NCBI GenBank assembly: GCA_025355705.1
Contig: JANXZD010000409.1
Coordinates: 1-10,779, forward strand
From: Bacteroidota bacterium
GTDB taxonomy: Bacteria > Bacteroidota > Ignavibacteria > UBA10030 > UBA8401
Direction: 5' to 3'
DNA length: 10,779 bases
This document shows positions 1-7,416 of the stretch, in pieces; positions within the stretch are counted from its first letter, which is position 1, and every line of letters begins with the position of its first letter. The notes under the pieces were generated by a model. It saw only the letters and a program-made list of their open reading frames with translations, searched no databases and was not told where the DNA came from. Made by a program: the position numbers and the translations under genes.

Positions 1-3000
1 AAGGATTCCCAATCATATTATACCCTGAATTGAGGATAATTTCAAAATCATCTTGTGTGCCTTGCACTGATGTTGTTCCGAAATTGATATTCATTTTCTC
101 TTTGGTGATGATCCAATATCCTTCACCGCGGTTCACTGATCGAAAATCTTCCGGAAACTCTGCATATCCTTTTCGCTGATTGTATTTCCCAAACATCCGC
201 CACAGATATTTGTTTGGCTTGCCAAGATCTTTGAACAACGCGTCAACCGAAGAATCAGCAAATGAATAGGGAATACTGATCATTTGATAGGCTTCTTGCG
301 GAGTTGGTTCTGAAAGTTGCGCAGCAAGGTTATCAACGATTCCAAAAATATTAAATGCAAATTGAAGATTCTTTCCGCTAAATATTCCAACCGACATTGT
401 CGTGTCGTCAGTGAATCCGTTCCACCAAATATCATAGTCGGCAATGGCAACAATTTTTCCTTTGCCAATCTTCGATACAGCAGCAATCCATGCATTGGAT
501 ATTTTGGAATATACCGTGTCCACCATGTTCACAGAATATAGTGTCGGCGATTTAACGGTGATCAATGGTGAAACATACTGCAACGAAGTATCGACCGACA
601 AACTTCCCGAAGCAAAAGCAATTACCGAATCAACTTTATAGGTGAGAACATTTACTTTACCCGGTTTTCCTATGACCATTCCGGCTGTTGCAGCACTGCT
701 ATATGCAGAATCAAAAAGAAGATTTGAGTTAAATTTTATCCCGGTCTTTATTTTATATTTTGTTATCCATCCAGAGTCCTGCAAGAATGTATTGAACGGC
801 AAATCACTCTGAGTTCCAAAATCACCAGCCAAAATTATCGATCCGCCATTCACAATATATTTTTGCAATGAGTCTATGAGATCTTTCGGCGGTGCCCCAT
901 TGGGCCGAACAAAAATTAGTGCATTATAATTTGAATACGGACCCACTTTCTGATAGTGTACTTTGATATCAGCGCGCTCTAAGCTTAATGCAAATAATTT
1001 GTAATACATAGCAAGGCTTGAACCGTTGTTTGATGTAAAGCCAATCGTTGTATCCAATAATACTTTTCGTGAGGTGAAATTTTTGACAACACCGATACCC
1101 CGTAAACGATATTGTACGTTTGGGAATCTCTGATCTGGGGAGGTAAAATGTATGTAAGAAATTTTTTCACCCGCAATGTTGGGAACAAAACGAACCTTGA
1201 TAAATACTGTTGCACCAGTATCTATTATTGTTGTCTTTGGCCCTAAATAATCAAAGACAAGCGAATCGCCAGATTTTCCGGAGTACGTTAATGTTATTGG
1301 TTTTAGTCCATCTTTGTTATCTATTGCAATTGAAAGGATTGAATCTTTTCCAACTGTAACCGTACCAAAATCAACGAGCAATCGATCAAAGACTGTTTTT
1401 GTAAAACCATGACCTCGCAACGAAAATACAACATTAGAGAATAGTGGATCGCTTGTAATGAATTTCAACTGAGCCGTCTTTTGCCCAGATACAAGAGCAG
1501 TGAACCGTACTGGCAATGCAATCATATCACCGGCAGGAATTTCAAATTGTTTTGGTCCGAGATAGCGGAAGGAAATTGTATCGCTTAATCCGGAAAACTG
1601 GACAAACAGTTTTTTCAATCCTGAAGTATTCCGTAAATACATCACTTGCACAGAATCTCTTCCAACAAGCAGACTACCAAAATCGTAGTCCGTAGTATCA
1701 ATCGTCAGCTTCGGATATCCGGTAAATTCCAATTTGTGAGCTCCGATTTCACTGCCGATATAGAAAATATTCTGATCTGTTTCGTGCGGCGTCAGTAATA
1801 AATATTTTGTAGTTGAAAGCGAATCACTAAATATTTTCCATTTCAATCCACCATCATCACTGCCAAAAATTCCAACAGAACCGGATATTATTATCCGCTT
1901 ATCGTCAAATCTATCGTACACAGCATTGTAACCAGAGACAGGAAGAGGATCCCAAATTCCGCCGCCGTTTACTGTTTTAAATATTTTGAATGCCTCGCCG
2001 CTTTCAACTCCAAAAACTGTTGCAATAAGAATTTCCTTATTATTTTTAGGATTGATGGTCGGACTAAGTGACGCAATTGGTAATTGCCGGTTAGAGAGCA
2101 ATGAAAATCCAGTCTTTGGTAAATTACCAGACACATCATTCCATGTTTTTCCAAGATCTGTTGATTTATGCAGACCATATCCGCCATAATATAGTGTAAG
2201 ACTGTCAATCGGATCAAATTCAAAATGTTCCGGCGCCCCAATCGTATCCACTGCCAATGGTGATTGAATTGATGACCATGTTGCAGCACCATCTTTTGAA
2301 AGATACAAGCCTGTTGCTTTTGTATAGACAAGGAGAATATTAGGATCTTTTGGGGAAATTCTAACGGACATTTCGTTGTAGCGGCTGGTAAATTTTGAAG
2401 GATTATTCAAAAATGATTTCACGAGAAATACCGAATCCCACGTTACACCAAAATTCGAACTGCGATATAATGCATAGACCGATCCTGCATAGATCAAACT
2501 ATTTTGCTGTGAAGCACGTACCGTTGTAACGTATGGGCTGGAGATGCCAATATTCATTGATTTCCATGTCGCACCATCATCCATCGAGCGATATACTCCG
2601 GAGCCATAGATACCTGCGAACAATGTTCTATTGGATCCATTTACTTTCAATGATGCAAGGTTACGTACTATAGAACGATTGATACCGTTGTTTTTTGGGA
2701 GCCAGTTTCCACCCAAATCTTCACTGACAAATATTCCTGCAGATGTACCAATATAGATCTTTTTCTTAATGATGTTTACTGGAACAAATACGGAAAGGAT
2801 ATCTGATATTTCATTGAACACTTGATTTACCGGCGGAGCATTGAGCGGTGATAATGTAAAAATTGTACTGAAACGTGAATCGATCTTGAACAATCCATTC
2901 TGAACTTTTTGAGGTTGCGGATTTCCATCATACTCGGATGCATTTGAAGCAGCAAAGAATGAAAATATATGTTGTCCCATTGTTCCAGTAAACGGGTTGT

Positions 3001-3844
3001 TCAACAATGGATCGAACCTATCATAAACCAATGCGCCGCCTGTTACTATTCCTGCAATCGGATTATTTTTGTATAAAATATTAGTCCAAGTTGTCTCGGG
3101 TTGGTCCGTTTGCATTCCATAAATTCCATCCGCCGTACCTATGATTGAACGGAAATGAGTCTTACCAATTCCCATTGTATCAATTTCCAACGCATAAATT
3201 CTACGTTTATCGAGCGGCGGCAATCCTTTTGAAAGTGGCATCCACGTTTGGCCGCCGTTAGGCGTAAAGAAAATCCCAACCGTATCGGAAAATCCTGTTG
3301 ATGCAAGGACTCGAATATTGACCGAATCAGATGGATGAACTGCAATTTTATAGATAGAACGATTTCCAAAGTACGTATTGTCTTTAAGAGGACGCCACGT
3401 TTTTCCTCCATCATCCGACCTCAGAACGCCGTTCTCATCGGAACCGAAAACAATGTTAGAATGAGCAGGCGTATACGCCACACTTAATCGTGGAGTTAAC
3501 AATGCAGGGGAAAGCGTCCAATTCAATCCTTGATTATTACTATAGTATAGGCCGATTGATGTTGCCATCAAAATCGTATCGGAAGATTGAGGGTGGAATG
3601 AGATGTCGTTGATAGTAACGAATTGAAGATTCAAATTTGGTGCAAATACTTTATTCCAGTTTTCTCCTCCATCAACTGAACGGTATAGACCATTTTCTTT
3701 CACAACTGCAAAAACAACTGCATCGTCTGGAGATCCTTTGAGCAATGAAACAAGCCCGCCGTTTGGGCCCAGTGATGTAAGTTTTGTTTGTTGAGCAACA
3801 GCAATACCACACAACAGCAGTATTAAGATTTTGATCTTGATCAT
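1..3844 (-). CDS. Giant secreted Asp-box beta-propeller protein with tandem ASH-like domains (partial, C-terminus outside window)
   Basis: The frame is open without a stop from ATG 3844 to the window edge (1281 codons, last whole codon at 2-4); no stop is in the window, so the C-terminus is missing. The N-terminus (MIKIKILILLLCGIAVAQ) is a clear signal peptide. Residues about 22-710 carry some eleven Asp-box motifs (S/T-x-D-x-G-x-x-W), for example YRSVDGGENW 54-63, LRSDDGGKTW 141-150, YRSMDDGATW 418-427, HKSTDLGKTW 559-568 and FGSDDGGLKW 660-669, as in BNR/sortilin (VPS10)-type propellers. Two ASH/HYDIN-like repeats follow (about 712-813 and 818-917). A GldG/DUF4350-like alpha/beta domain spans about 925-1170, and a module with ISIPYSF, WRMF, GEGYWIITK and GYNMIGNP spans about 1186-1281. 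By inference it is exported, perhaps by type IX secretion with a sorting domain downstream. The start lies 4 bases after the lipoprotein stop with no strong Shine-Dalgarno, so coupled translation is likely. Substrate unknown; no catalytic site was recognised. Confidence 0.9.
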   Translation of the reverse strand, partial: MIKIKILILLLCGIAVAQQTKLTSLGPNGGLVSLLKGSPDDAVVFAVVKENGLYRSVDGGENWNKVFAPNLNLQFVTINDISFHPQSSDTILMATSIGLYYSNNQGLNWTLSPALLTPRLSVAYTPAHSNIVFGSDENGVLRSDDGGKTWRPLKDNTYFGNRSIYKIAVHPSDSVNIRVLASTGFSDTVGIFFTPNGGQTWMPLSKGLPPLDKRRIYALEIDTMGIGKTHFRSIIGTADGIYGMQTDQPETTWTNILYKNNPIAGIVTGGALVYDRFDPLLNNPFTGTMGQHIFSFFAASNASEYDGNPQPQKVQNGLFKIDSRFSTIFTLSPLNAPPVNQVFNEISDILSVFVPVNIIKKKIYIGTSAGIFVSEDLGGNWLPKNNGINRSIVRNLASLKVNGSNRTLFAGIYGSGVYRSMDDGATWKSMNIGISSPYVTTVRASQQNSLIYAGSVYALYRSSNFGVTWDSVFLVKSFLNNPSKFTSRYNEMSVRISPKDPNILLVYTKATGLYLSKDGAATWSSIQSPLAVDTIGAPEHFEFDPIDSLTLYYGGYGLHKSTDLGKTWNDVSGNLPKTGFSLLSNRQLPIASLSPTINPKNNKEILIATVFGVESGEAFKIFKTVNGGGIWDPLPVSGYNAVYDRFDDKRIIISGSVGIFGSDDGGLKWKIFSDSLSTTKYLLLTPHETDQNIFYIGSEIGAHKLEFTGYPKLTIDTTDYDFGSLLVGRDSVQVMYLRNTSGLKKLFVQFSGLSDTISFRYLGPKQFEIPAGDMIALPVRFTALVSGQKTAQLKFITSDPLFSNVVFSLRGHGFTKTVFDRLLVDFGTVTVGKDSILSIAIDNKDGLKPITLTYSGKSGDSLVFDYLGPKTTIIDTGATVFIKVRFVPNIAGEKISYIHFTSPDQRFPNVQYRLRGIGVVKNFTSRKVLLDTTIGFTSNNGSSLAMYYKLFALSLERADIKVHYQKVGPYSNYNALIFVRPNGAPPKDLIDSLQKYIVNGGSIILAGDFGTQSDLPFNTFLQDSGWITKYKIKTGIKFNSNLLFDSAYSSAATAGMVIGKPGKVNVLTYKVDSVIAFASGSLSVDTSLQYVSPLITVKSPTLYSVNMVDTVYSKISNAWIAAVSKIGKGKIVAIADYDIWWNGFTDDTTMSVGIFSGKNLQFAFNIFGIVDNLAAQLSEPTPQEAYQMISIPYSFADSSVDALFKDLGKPNKYLWRMFGKYNQRKGYAEFPEDFRSVNRGEGYWIITKEKMNINFGTTSVQGTQDDFEIILNSGYNMIGNP
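1094..1711 (-). repeat. Tandem pair of ASH/HYDIN-like domains inside the giant protein
   Basis: Two copies of a roughly 100-residue beta-rich unit lie head to tail. YDFGSLLVGRDSV (residues 720-732) corresponds to VDFGTVTVGKDSI (824-836), and RYLGPK (760-765) to DYLGPK (865-870), an offset of 104-105 residues. Each copy ends in a RLRG/SLRGHG-type strand. The 'DFG-x-x-x-VG' opening followed by an N-terminal strand is typical of the ASPM/SPD-2/HYDIN and 'choice-of-anchor D' immunoglobulin-like folds, which usually act as spacers or adhesion modules in bacterial surface proteins. This is a protein-level repeat; the DNA copies have diverged. Confidence 0.75.
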
Positions 3845-3848
3845 GAAA

Positions 3849-5261
3849 TTAATTCTGTGGCGGTGCTTTGGGTTCAGGGAGAACTGAAATAACATTTGTT
3901 GGTGGTGAGTTTTGCGAATTTGCACCCGGAATTACTGTATCGTTAATATTATTGATGACATTGTTAATCATATCTCCAACAATATTTCCGGCGCCACCTG
4001 CCCCAGAGTTTGATGGCGGGGGTGGTGGAGGTGCAGCCGTTAAACTATTTGCTGCCGTTCGACTTGAACTATTTTTATTTGTTGTATTACTTGATTGTTG
4101 CTTATTGCTTGTGTTTTTTTCAGTCGATTGCTGATCACCGTTAGCAGTGGTTGAGCCGACGATCTGTTCACTTTTTTTTGCCGATGTTGCGCTTAATTTT
4201 GCCTGAGAAAAATTCGGGTCGGAAACCACGGCTTGAGAATATGCCTCATACGCTTGCGTGAATTGCCCCTTGTCTTCAAAATCTAGACCGCGGGAATATT
4301 GCAGAAAAGCAAAGAAATCTTCAGTTGGGATCTCAAGAATTGCTTCGCGCTCTTCGTCCGAAAGCTTTATTTTCATTTCATCAATAATTTTGAATACAAG
4401 ATCTTTTTCAAGTCTGAAGAAATCTTTAATACTTCCGGAAATATTCGTCGATGCATCGATCTCTCCTGTTCTAGATTTTGTTACAAATGCATCAATGTTC
4501 AATTTTTCATTGGTCAGATCAAAAAAAGAACCTTTGACGAGACGATTCGCACCGAGCAGCTTACCTAAACGAGGCGCAGTTTTTTGATCAACGATATCAG
4601 TTTCACCAAGGTTCATTTCCTGAACCAACTCCTGAAGACGAACACGCTCTACAACTTTCAATGATTTTACTTTCGAAAGATCGGTGATGATCATTTCCGA
4701 TAAACCCTTTTGCAAAGGGTTGAGCTCGGCTTTTTGTCCTTTATTCTCAAAATAGAGAATGGCAATCGTATTCGTTGGTATTTTGGCAACATCAAGTTGT
4801 TGTTCCATTGCCAAAGCTTTCTGAGCTTCAGCTTCCATCTGTTGGCGATACAATAATTTTATTCTTGCTTCAACAGTTTCTTTATATTCGCCCAAAAAAG
4901 TCAGTTCGATGTAGAGCCGATAATATTGGATCGCCTTATCAAAATTCTTTGTTGCTTCAAAAGTTGCCGCAAGATAATATGCAGCTTGATCATCTTCTTC
5001 ATCCAGTGTCAAGACTTGCTGGAATAATTTTGAAGCCTCATCGTATTGTTTTTTATTATAATGTGCAATTGCTAGTAATTTAATGAAATGCGGGTCGTTC
5101 GGAGAATTGACAAGTGCACGACTCATTCGCGCAATGGCTTCATCATTTCTACCTTGTTCAATAAGATCTGTTGTAATTTCGGAAAGAGTAGGTCCGCACG
5201 CAATAAAGAGCAGCGGCACACTGAATACAATAAGAATGAAAATACGTAGTGATCGAATCAT
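3849..5261 (-). CDS. TPR and CsgG-type domain outer-envelope lipoprotein
   Basis: The chosen start (ATG 5261, 470 residues) sits 18 codons inside the longest reading frame. It is preferred because it opens directly on a lipoprotein signal (MIRSLRIFIL... then FIAC at 19-22) and has GGGGCG five bases upstream. Cys22 is the likely lipidated residue, although Phe at -3 is not the commonest lipobox residue. TPR-like helices follow at about 34-120 (EAIARMSRALVNSPNDP; KQYDEASKLFQQVLTLD; NFDKAIQYYRLYIEL). A CsgG/FlgO-like domain spans about 163-300 (IAILYFEN, L-x-K-G-L-S-E-M-I, VVERVRLQELVQEMNLGETD, LGKLLGANRLVKGSF). A further TPR-like helix pair lies at 328-356. The tail (about 365-470) is N/S/T/Q-rich with six prolines at 411-416, then glycine- and asparagine-rich, and is probably disordered. 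CsgG proper forms the curli export pore, but this relative lacks an obvious pore segment I can identify, so its role is open. It is coupled to the giant secreted protein 4 bases downstream. Confidence 0.88.
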   Translation of the reverse strand: MIRSLRIFILIVFSVPLLFIACGPTLSEITTDLIEQGRNDEAIARMSRALVNSPNDPHFIKLLAIAHYNKKQYDEASKLFQQVLTLDEEDDQAAYYLAATFEATKNFDKAIQYYRLYIELTFLGEYKETVEARIKLLYRQQMEAEAQKALAMEQQLDVAKIPTNTIAILYFENKGQKAELNPLQKGLSEMIITDLSKVKSLKVVERVRLQELVQEMNLGETDIVDQKTAPRLGKLLGANRLVKGSFFDLTNEKLNIDAFVTKSRTGEIDASTNISGSIKDFFRLEKDLVFKIIDEMKIKLSDEEREAILEIPTEDFFAFLQYSRGLDFEDKGQFTQAYEAYSQAVVSDPNFSQAKLSATSAKKSEQIVGSTTANGDQQSTEKNTSNKQQSSNTTNKNSSSRTAANSLTAAPPPPPPSNSGAGGAGNIVGDMINNVINNINDTVIPGANSQNSPPTNVISVLPEPKAPPQN

Positions 5262-5274
5262 AAATACGCCCCAG
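5262..5274 (-). promoter_or_regulatory. Ribosome binding site that decides the lipoprotein start
   Basis: On the minus strand the bases before ATG 5261 read CTGGGGCGTATTT. The purine-rich GGGGCG lies five bases from the ATG, good Shine-Dalgarno spacing. The upstream alternative ATG at 5315 would put 18 residues ahead of the lipoprotein signal and has no comparable site, so this site supports the shorter protein. Confidence 0.55.
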
Positions 5275-5364
5275 AATTCATAAACTAAACTCAATAAATA
5301 ATCAACAAAGGACAATTATCGACGGACACAGGATAAGAAAGAAGAATTTTCTGTAAAATGTCGT

Positions 5365-5393
5365 ACGGTGAATCACAGAAAATCTGTTACCGT
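5365..5393 (-). other. Imperfect inverted repeat in the 159-base gap between lipoprotein and haem-binding genes
   Basis: ACGGT (5365-5369) pairs with ACCGT (5389-5393), and ACAGA (5375-5379) pairs with TCTGT (5383-5387) around an AAA loop, with an asymmetric internal loop between the two stems. It lies 28 bases beyond the stop of the haem-binding gene and about 100 bases before the lipoprotein start. No uridine run follows directly on the minus strand, so it is a poor intrinsic terminator; it could be an attenuator, a processing hairpin or chance. The rest of the gap (5262-5420) is AT-rich with no other structure I can support. Confidence 0.3.
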
Positions 5394-5420
5394 GATACAG
5401 AAATCGTCGTATCAATTCAA

Positions 5421-5900
5421 CTATTCTGCTCCTCCACCCATTAATTTTTCAGCTTCTTTTTGTGCCCAAACAGCTAATTGATTCCGTTCAGTATCTGTAA
5501 GGTTTGCTTCCGGATGTAAAGGAATATATTTTGGAAGCGGCATTGAACGATCATTTACTGCTTGATAGATACCAGATAGTTTTGATGCTTTTTTACTCAG
5601 CTTATATTTTCCCCATTCGGACATATTAAAATGCTTACGTCCTTCCATAACATCGTATGAAACAAGCCATGAAGCGGGTGCAACATATGAATAGAAAGGC
5701 CATGTAGTTTGGTTGGAATGACAATCCTTACAACCACGGTTAAGTAGTGCGACAATATCTGTCGGGACATTCAACTCCGTCTGCAACGTTTTACTTTGGT
5801 CGATTTCCGGATTTGTTCTGTTCGGCTGAATAAATTGCATGAGAACAAAAGCAACACCAACAACTACGGATACAATCTTGGCGATTTTCTTCACATTCAT
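5421..5900 (-). CDS. Membrane-anchored haem-binding domain protein (Haem_bd, CxxCH)
   Basis: The product is 159 residues, starting at ATG 5900 and ending in TAG at 5423-5421. An N-terminal hydrophobic segment (about 8-25, IVSVVVGVAFVLMQF) acts as an uncleaved anchor or signal. It is followed by CKDCH at 57-61, a c-type haem attachment motif. Around it are the hallmarks of the Haem_bd family (PF14376 as I recall it): SNQTTWPFYSYVAPASWL (62-79), DVMEGRKHFNMSEW (83-96), SMPLPKYIPLHPEA (119-132) and a closing LTDTERNQLAVWAQ helix. Met120 and His129 are candidate sixth haem ligands. The domain should lie on the periplasmic side, implying a role in electron transfer or haem binding; the partner is unknown. 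The longer reading frame from 5996 is not used because its first 32 codons run through the divergent promoter region and ATG 5900 has a strong Shine-Dalgarno. It is transcribed away from glmM. Confidence 0.88.
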   Translation of the reverse strand: MNVKKIAKIVSVVVGVAFVLMQFIQPNRTNPEIDQSKTLQTELNVPTDIVALLNRGCKDCHSNQTTWPFYSYVAPASWLVSYDVMEGRKHFNMSEWGKYKLSKKASKLSGIYQAVNDRSMPLPKYIPLHPEANLTDTERNQLAVWAQKEAEKLMGGGAE

Positions 5901-5912
5901 AGGTTCCCTTCT
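5901..5912 (-). promoter_or_regulatory. Ribosome binding site of the haem-binding gene
   Basis: Minus-strand AGAAGGGAACCT immediately precedes ATG 5900. AGAAGG lies six bases from the ATG and is the clearest Shine-Dalgarno in the window. It rules out the longer start at 5996. Confidence 0.7.
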
Positions 5913-5980
5913 TATTGATGAGGAATTTCTGAAAGGAATATGGAAAAACCCAAAGAAAGAAGCAACCACTGCAATCACAC

Positions 5981-6009
5981 TTGATTGGCTAACCATTCAT
6001 GCTTATTTT
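5981..6009 (+). promoter_or_regulatory. Candidate sigma-70-type promoter for glmM-dprA
   Basis: TTGATT (5981-5986) and TATTTT (6004-6009) are separated by 17 bases, a good match to -35/-10 spacing, and would place the transcript start about 30 bases before the glmM ATG. The region between the divergent genes (5901-6047) is AT-rich, so chance matches are easy. I saw no Bacteroidota-style TAnnTTTG element here. Confidence 0.35.
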
Positions 6010-6047
6010 AATAAAATCACTATATCTTATATTAAGAAAGAAACATC

Positions 6048-7412
6048 ATGCCGCTAATGGTCAGTATTTCTGGTATTCGCGGAGTCGTTGGAGAATCACT
6101 GACTCCCGAAACGGTTATCAAATATTCCGCAGCGTTCGCTGAATATTGTAATTACGGAACAATCATCGTTGGAAGAGACGGCAGGATCACCGGTTCTCCT
6201 ATTTTGGATATTGTCATTGCCACGTTGGTCCAATCCGGGTGCAATGTAGTCTCACTTGGAATTTGTCCTACTCCTACCGTTGGGCTTGCCATTGAAAAAC
6301 TTCATGCCGCAGGAGGAATTGAGATCACCGCCAGTCACAATCCAATGATATGGAATGGATTAAAGTTCATGGGTTCTTCCGGAATGTTTCTGAACGGTGA
6401 AGAAAACAAGCAATTCTGGTCAATTGCAGACCGAGGAAATTTTTCCTATCGGCCATGGAATAAACAAGGGAAATTGACACGAGATCCGGAATTCATCAAT
6501 GAACATATCAAAGCTGTTCTGACACTTCCTAGTATCAATAGAACACAGATCGCTCATCGAAAACTCAAGATTGTGTTGGATTGCGTAAACACTGCAGGCG
6601 GAGTAATCGTACCGACATTATTGCACAGACTCGGATGTGAAGTGATCGAAATGAATTGCGAAGTCAGTGGAATTTTTTCACACATACCTGAACCAATTCC
6701 TGAAAATCTGACCGATCTTTGCGAACGCGTAATAAAAGAAAAAGCTGATCTTGGTATTGCTGTCGATCCTGATGTTGATCGCTTGGTACTGATCACCGAA
6801 GAAGGCAAACCGTTTGTAGAAGAATATACGATCGTTTCTGCAACAAAATTTATTCTTGAAATTGAAAAAAAAATGGGAAGAATAAATAATTCTGTCGTTG
6901 TAAATCTTTCTACTACAAGAGCAGTGGAAGATGTCGCCGCAGAATATGGCGCAACCGTGTACAGAACACCGGTTGGAGAGATCAATGTTGCATCAGCGAT
7001 GAAACGTCTCAATTCCATCATCGGCGGAGAAGGAAGCGGCGGAGTGATCCTGCCGGAAGTCCATCTCGGACGTGACGCTATCGTTGGGATCGGGTTATTT
7101 CTTCAACTTCTTACGAACTTTGGCGGAAAAGCATCCGCACTAAAATCAAGTTTACCACAATACGAAATCGTAAAAAACAAGATCGATCTTGGCTCATTGA
7201 AACCGGATGAGGTCCTTCAACGATTACATGAAAAATATTCGAAATCCGAAAGAACAAATTTTGACGATGGTTTGAAGATCGATTTTCCTACGTCGTGGGT
7301 TCATCTGCGAAAATCAAACACGGAACCGATTATCAGGATCATTGCAGAAGCAAAGACAAAAGATGAGGCGACAATACTTGTGAAACGTTTTCAACAGGAA
7401 ATTTTCGGATAA
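6048..7412 (+). CDS. glmM: Phosphoglucosamine mutase-type phosphohexomutase
   Basis: This 454-residue protein belongs to the alpha-D-phosphohexomutase superfamily and has its full usual length. It probably interconverts glucosamine-6-phosphate and glucosamine-1-phosphate on the way to UDP-GlcNAc for peptidoglycan, in the cytoplasm. The order of motifs is intact. It opens with SISGIRGVVGESLTPE (6-21). The catalytic phosphoserine is Ser96 in TASHNP (94-99). The metal-binding loop is DPDVDR (240-245), the sugar-binding loop GGEGSGG (326-332) and the phosphate-binding loop RKSNTEP (421-427). These depart from the enterobacterial forms (DGDxDR, GExSGH, RxSGTEP) but match forms I recall from Bacteroidota and archaeal relatives, so substrate specificity (glucosamine versus mannose or glucose phosphates) is not settled by sequence alone. 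The Shine-Dalgarno is weak (AAAGAAA). It diverges from the haem-binding gene and is followed after 4 bases by dprA. Confidence 0.92.
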   Translation: MPLMVSISGIRGVVGESLTPETVIKYSAAFAEYCNYGTIIVGRDGRITGSPILDIVIATLVQSGCNVVSLGICPTPTVGLAIEKLHAAGGIEITASHNPMIWNGLKFMGSSGMFLNGEENKQFWSIADRGNFSYRPWNKQGKLTRDPEFINEHIKAVLTLPSINRTQIAHRKLKIVLDCVNTAGGVIVPTLLHRLGCEVIEMNCEVSGIFSHIPEPIPENLTDLCERVIKEKADLGIAVDPDVDRLVLITEEGKPFVEEYTIVSATKFILEIEKKMGRINNSVVVNLSTTRAVEDVAAEYGATVYRTPVGEINVASAMKRLNSIIGGEGSGGVILPEVHLGRDAIVGIGLFLQLLTNFGGKASALKSSLPQYEIVKNKIDLGSLKPDEVLQRLHEKYSKSERTNFDDGLKIDFPTSWVHLRKSNTEPIIRIIAEAKTKDEATILVKRFQQEIFG

Positions 7413-7416
7413 TTGA

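Noticed and set aside
1969..2331. 120-codon minus-strand frame, and others at 280-495, 985-1215 and 3139-3414
   Set aside because: All are in other frames of the giant protein, whose own frame is continuous and shows clear Asp-box motifs through these positions.
1..3844. Possibility that this long stretch is non-coding or a broken gene
   Set aside because: No complete start-to-stop frame is seen only because the gene runs off the left edge. Reading every triplet shows no stop, and the 1281 codons translate coherently.
3990..4035. G-rich run on the plus strand as a possible structured or G-quadruplex element
   Set aside because: It is fully explained as the reverse complement of the proline codons in the lipoprotein tail.
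6554..7021. 155-codon open frame on the minus strand inside glmM
   Set aside because: It lies wholly antisense to a well-supported gene; its translation is serine/threonine-rich with no recognisable domain, typical of a shadow frame.
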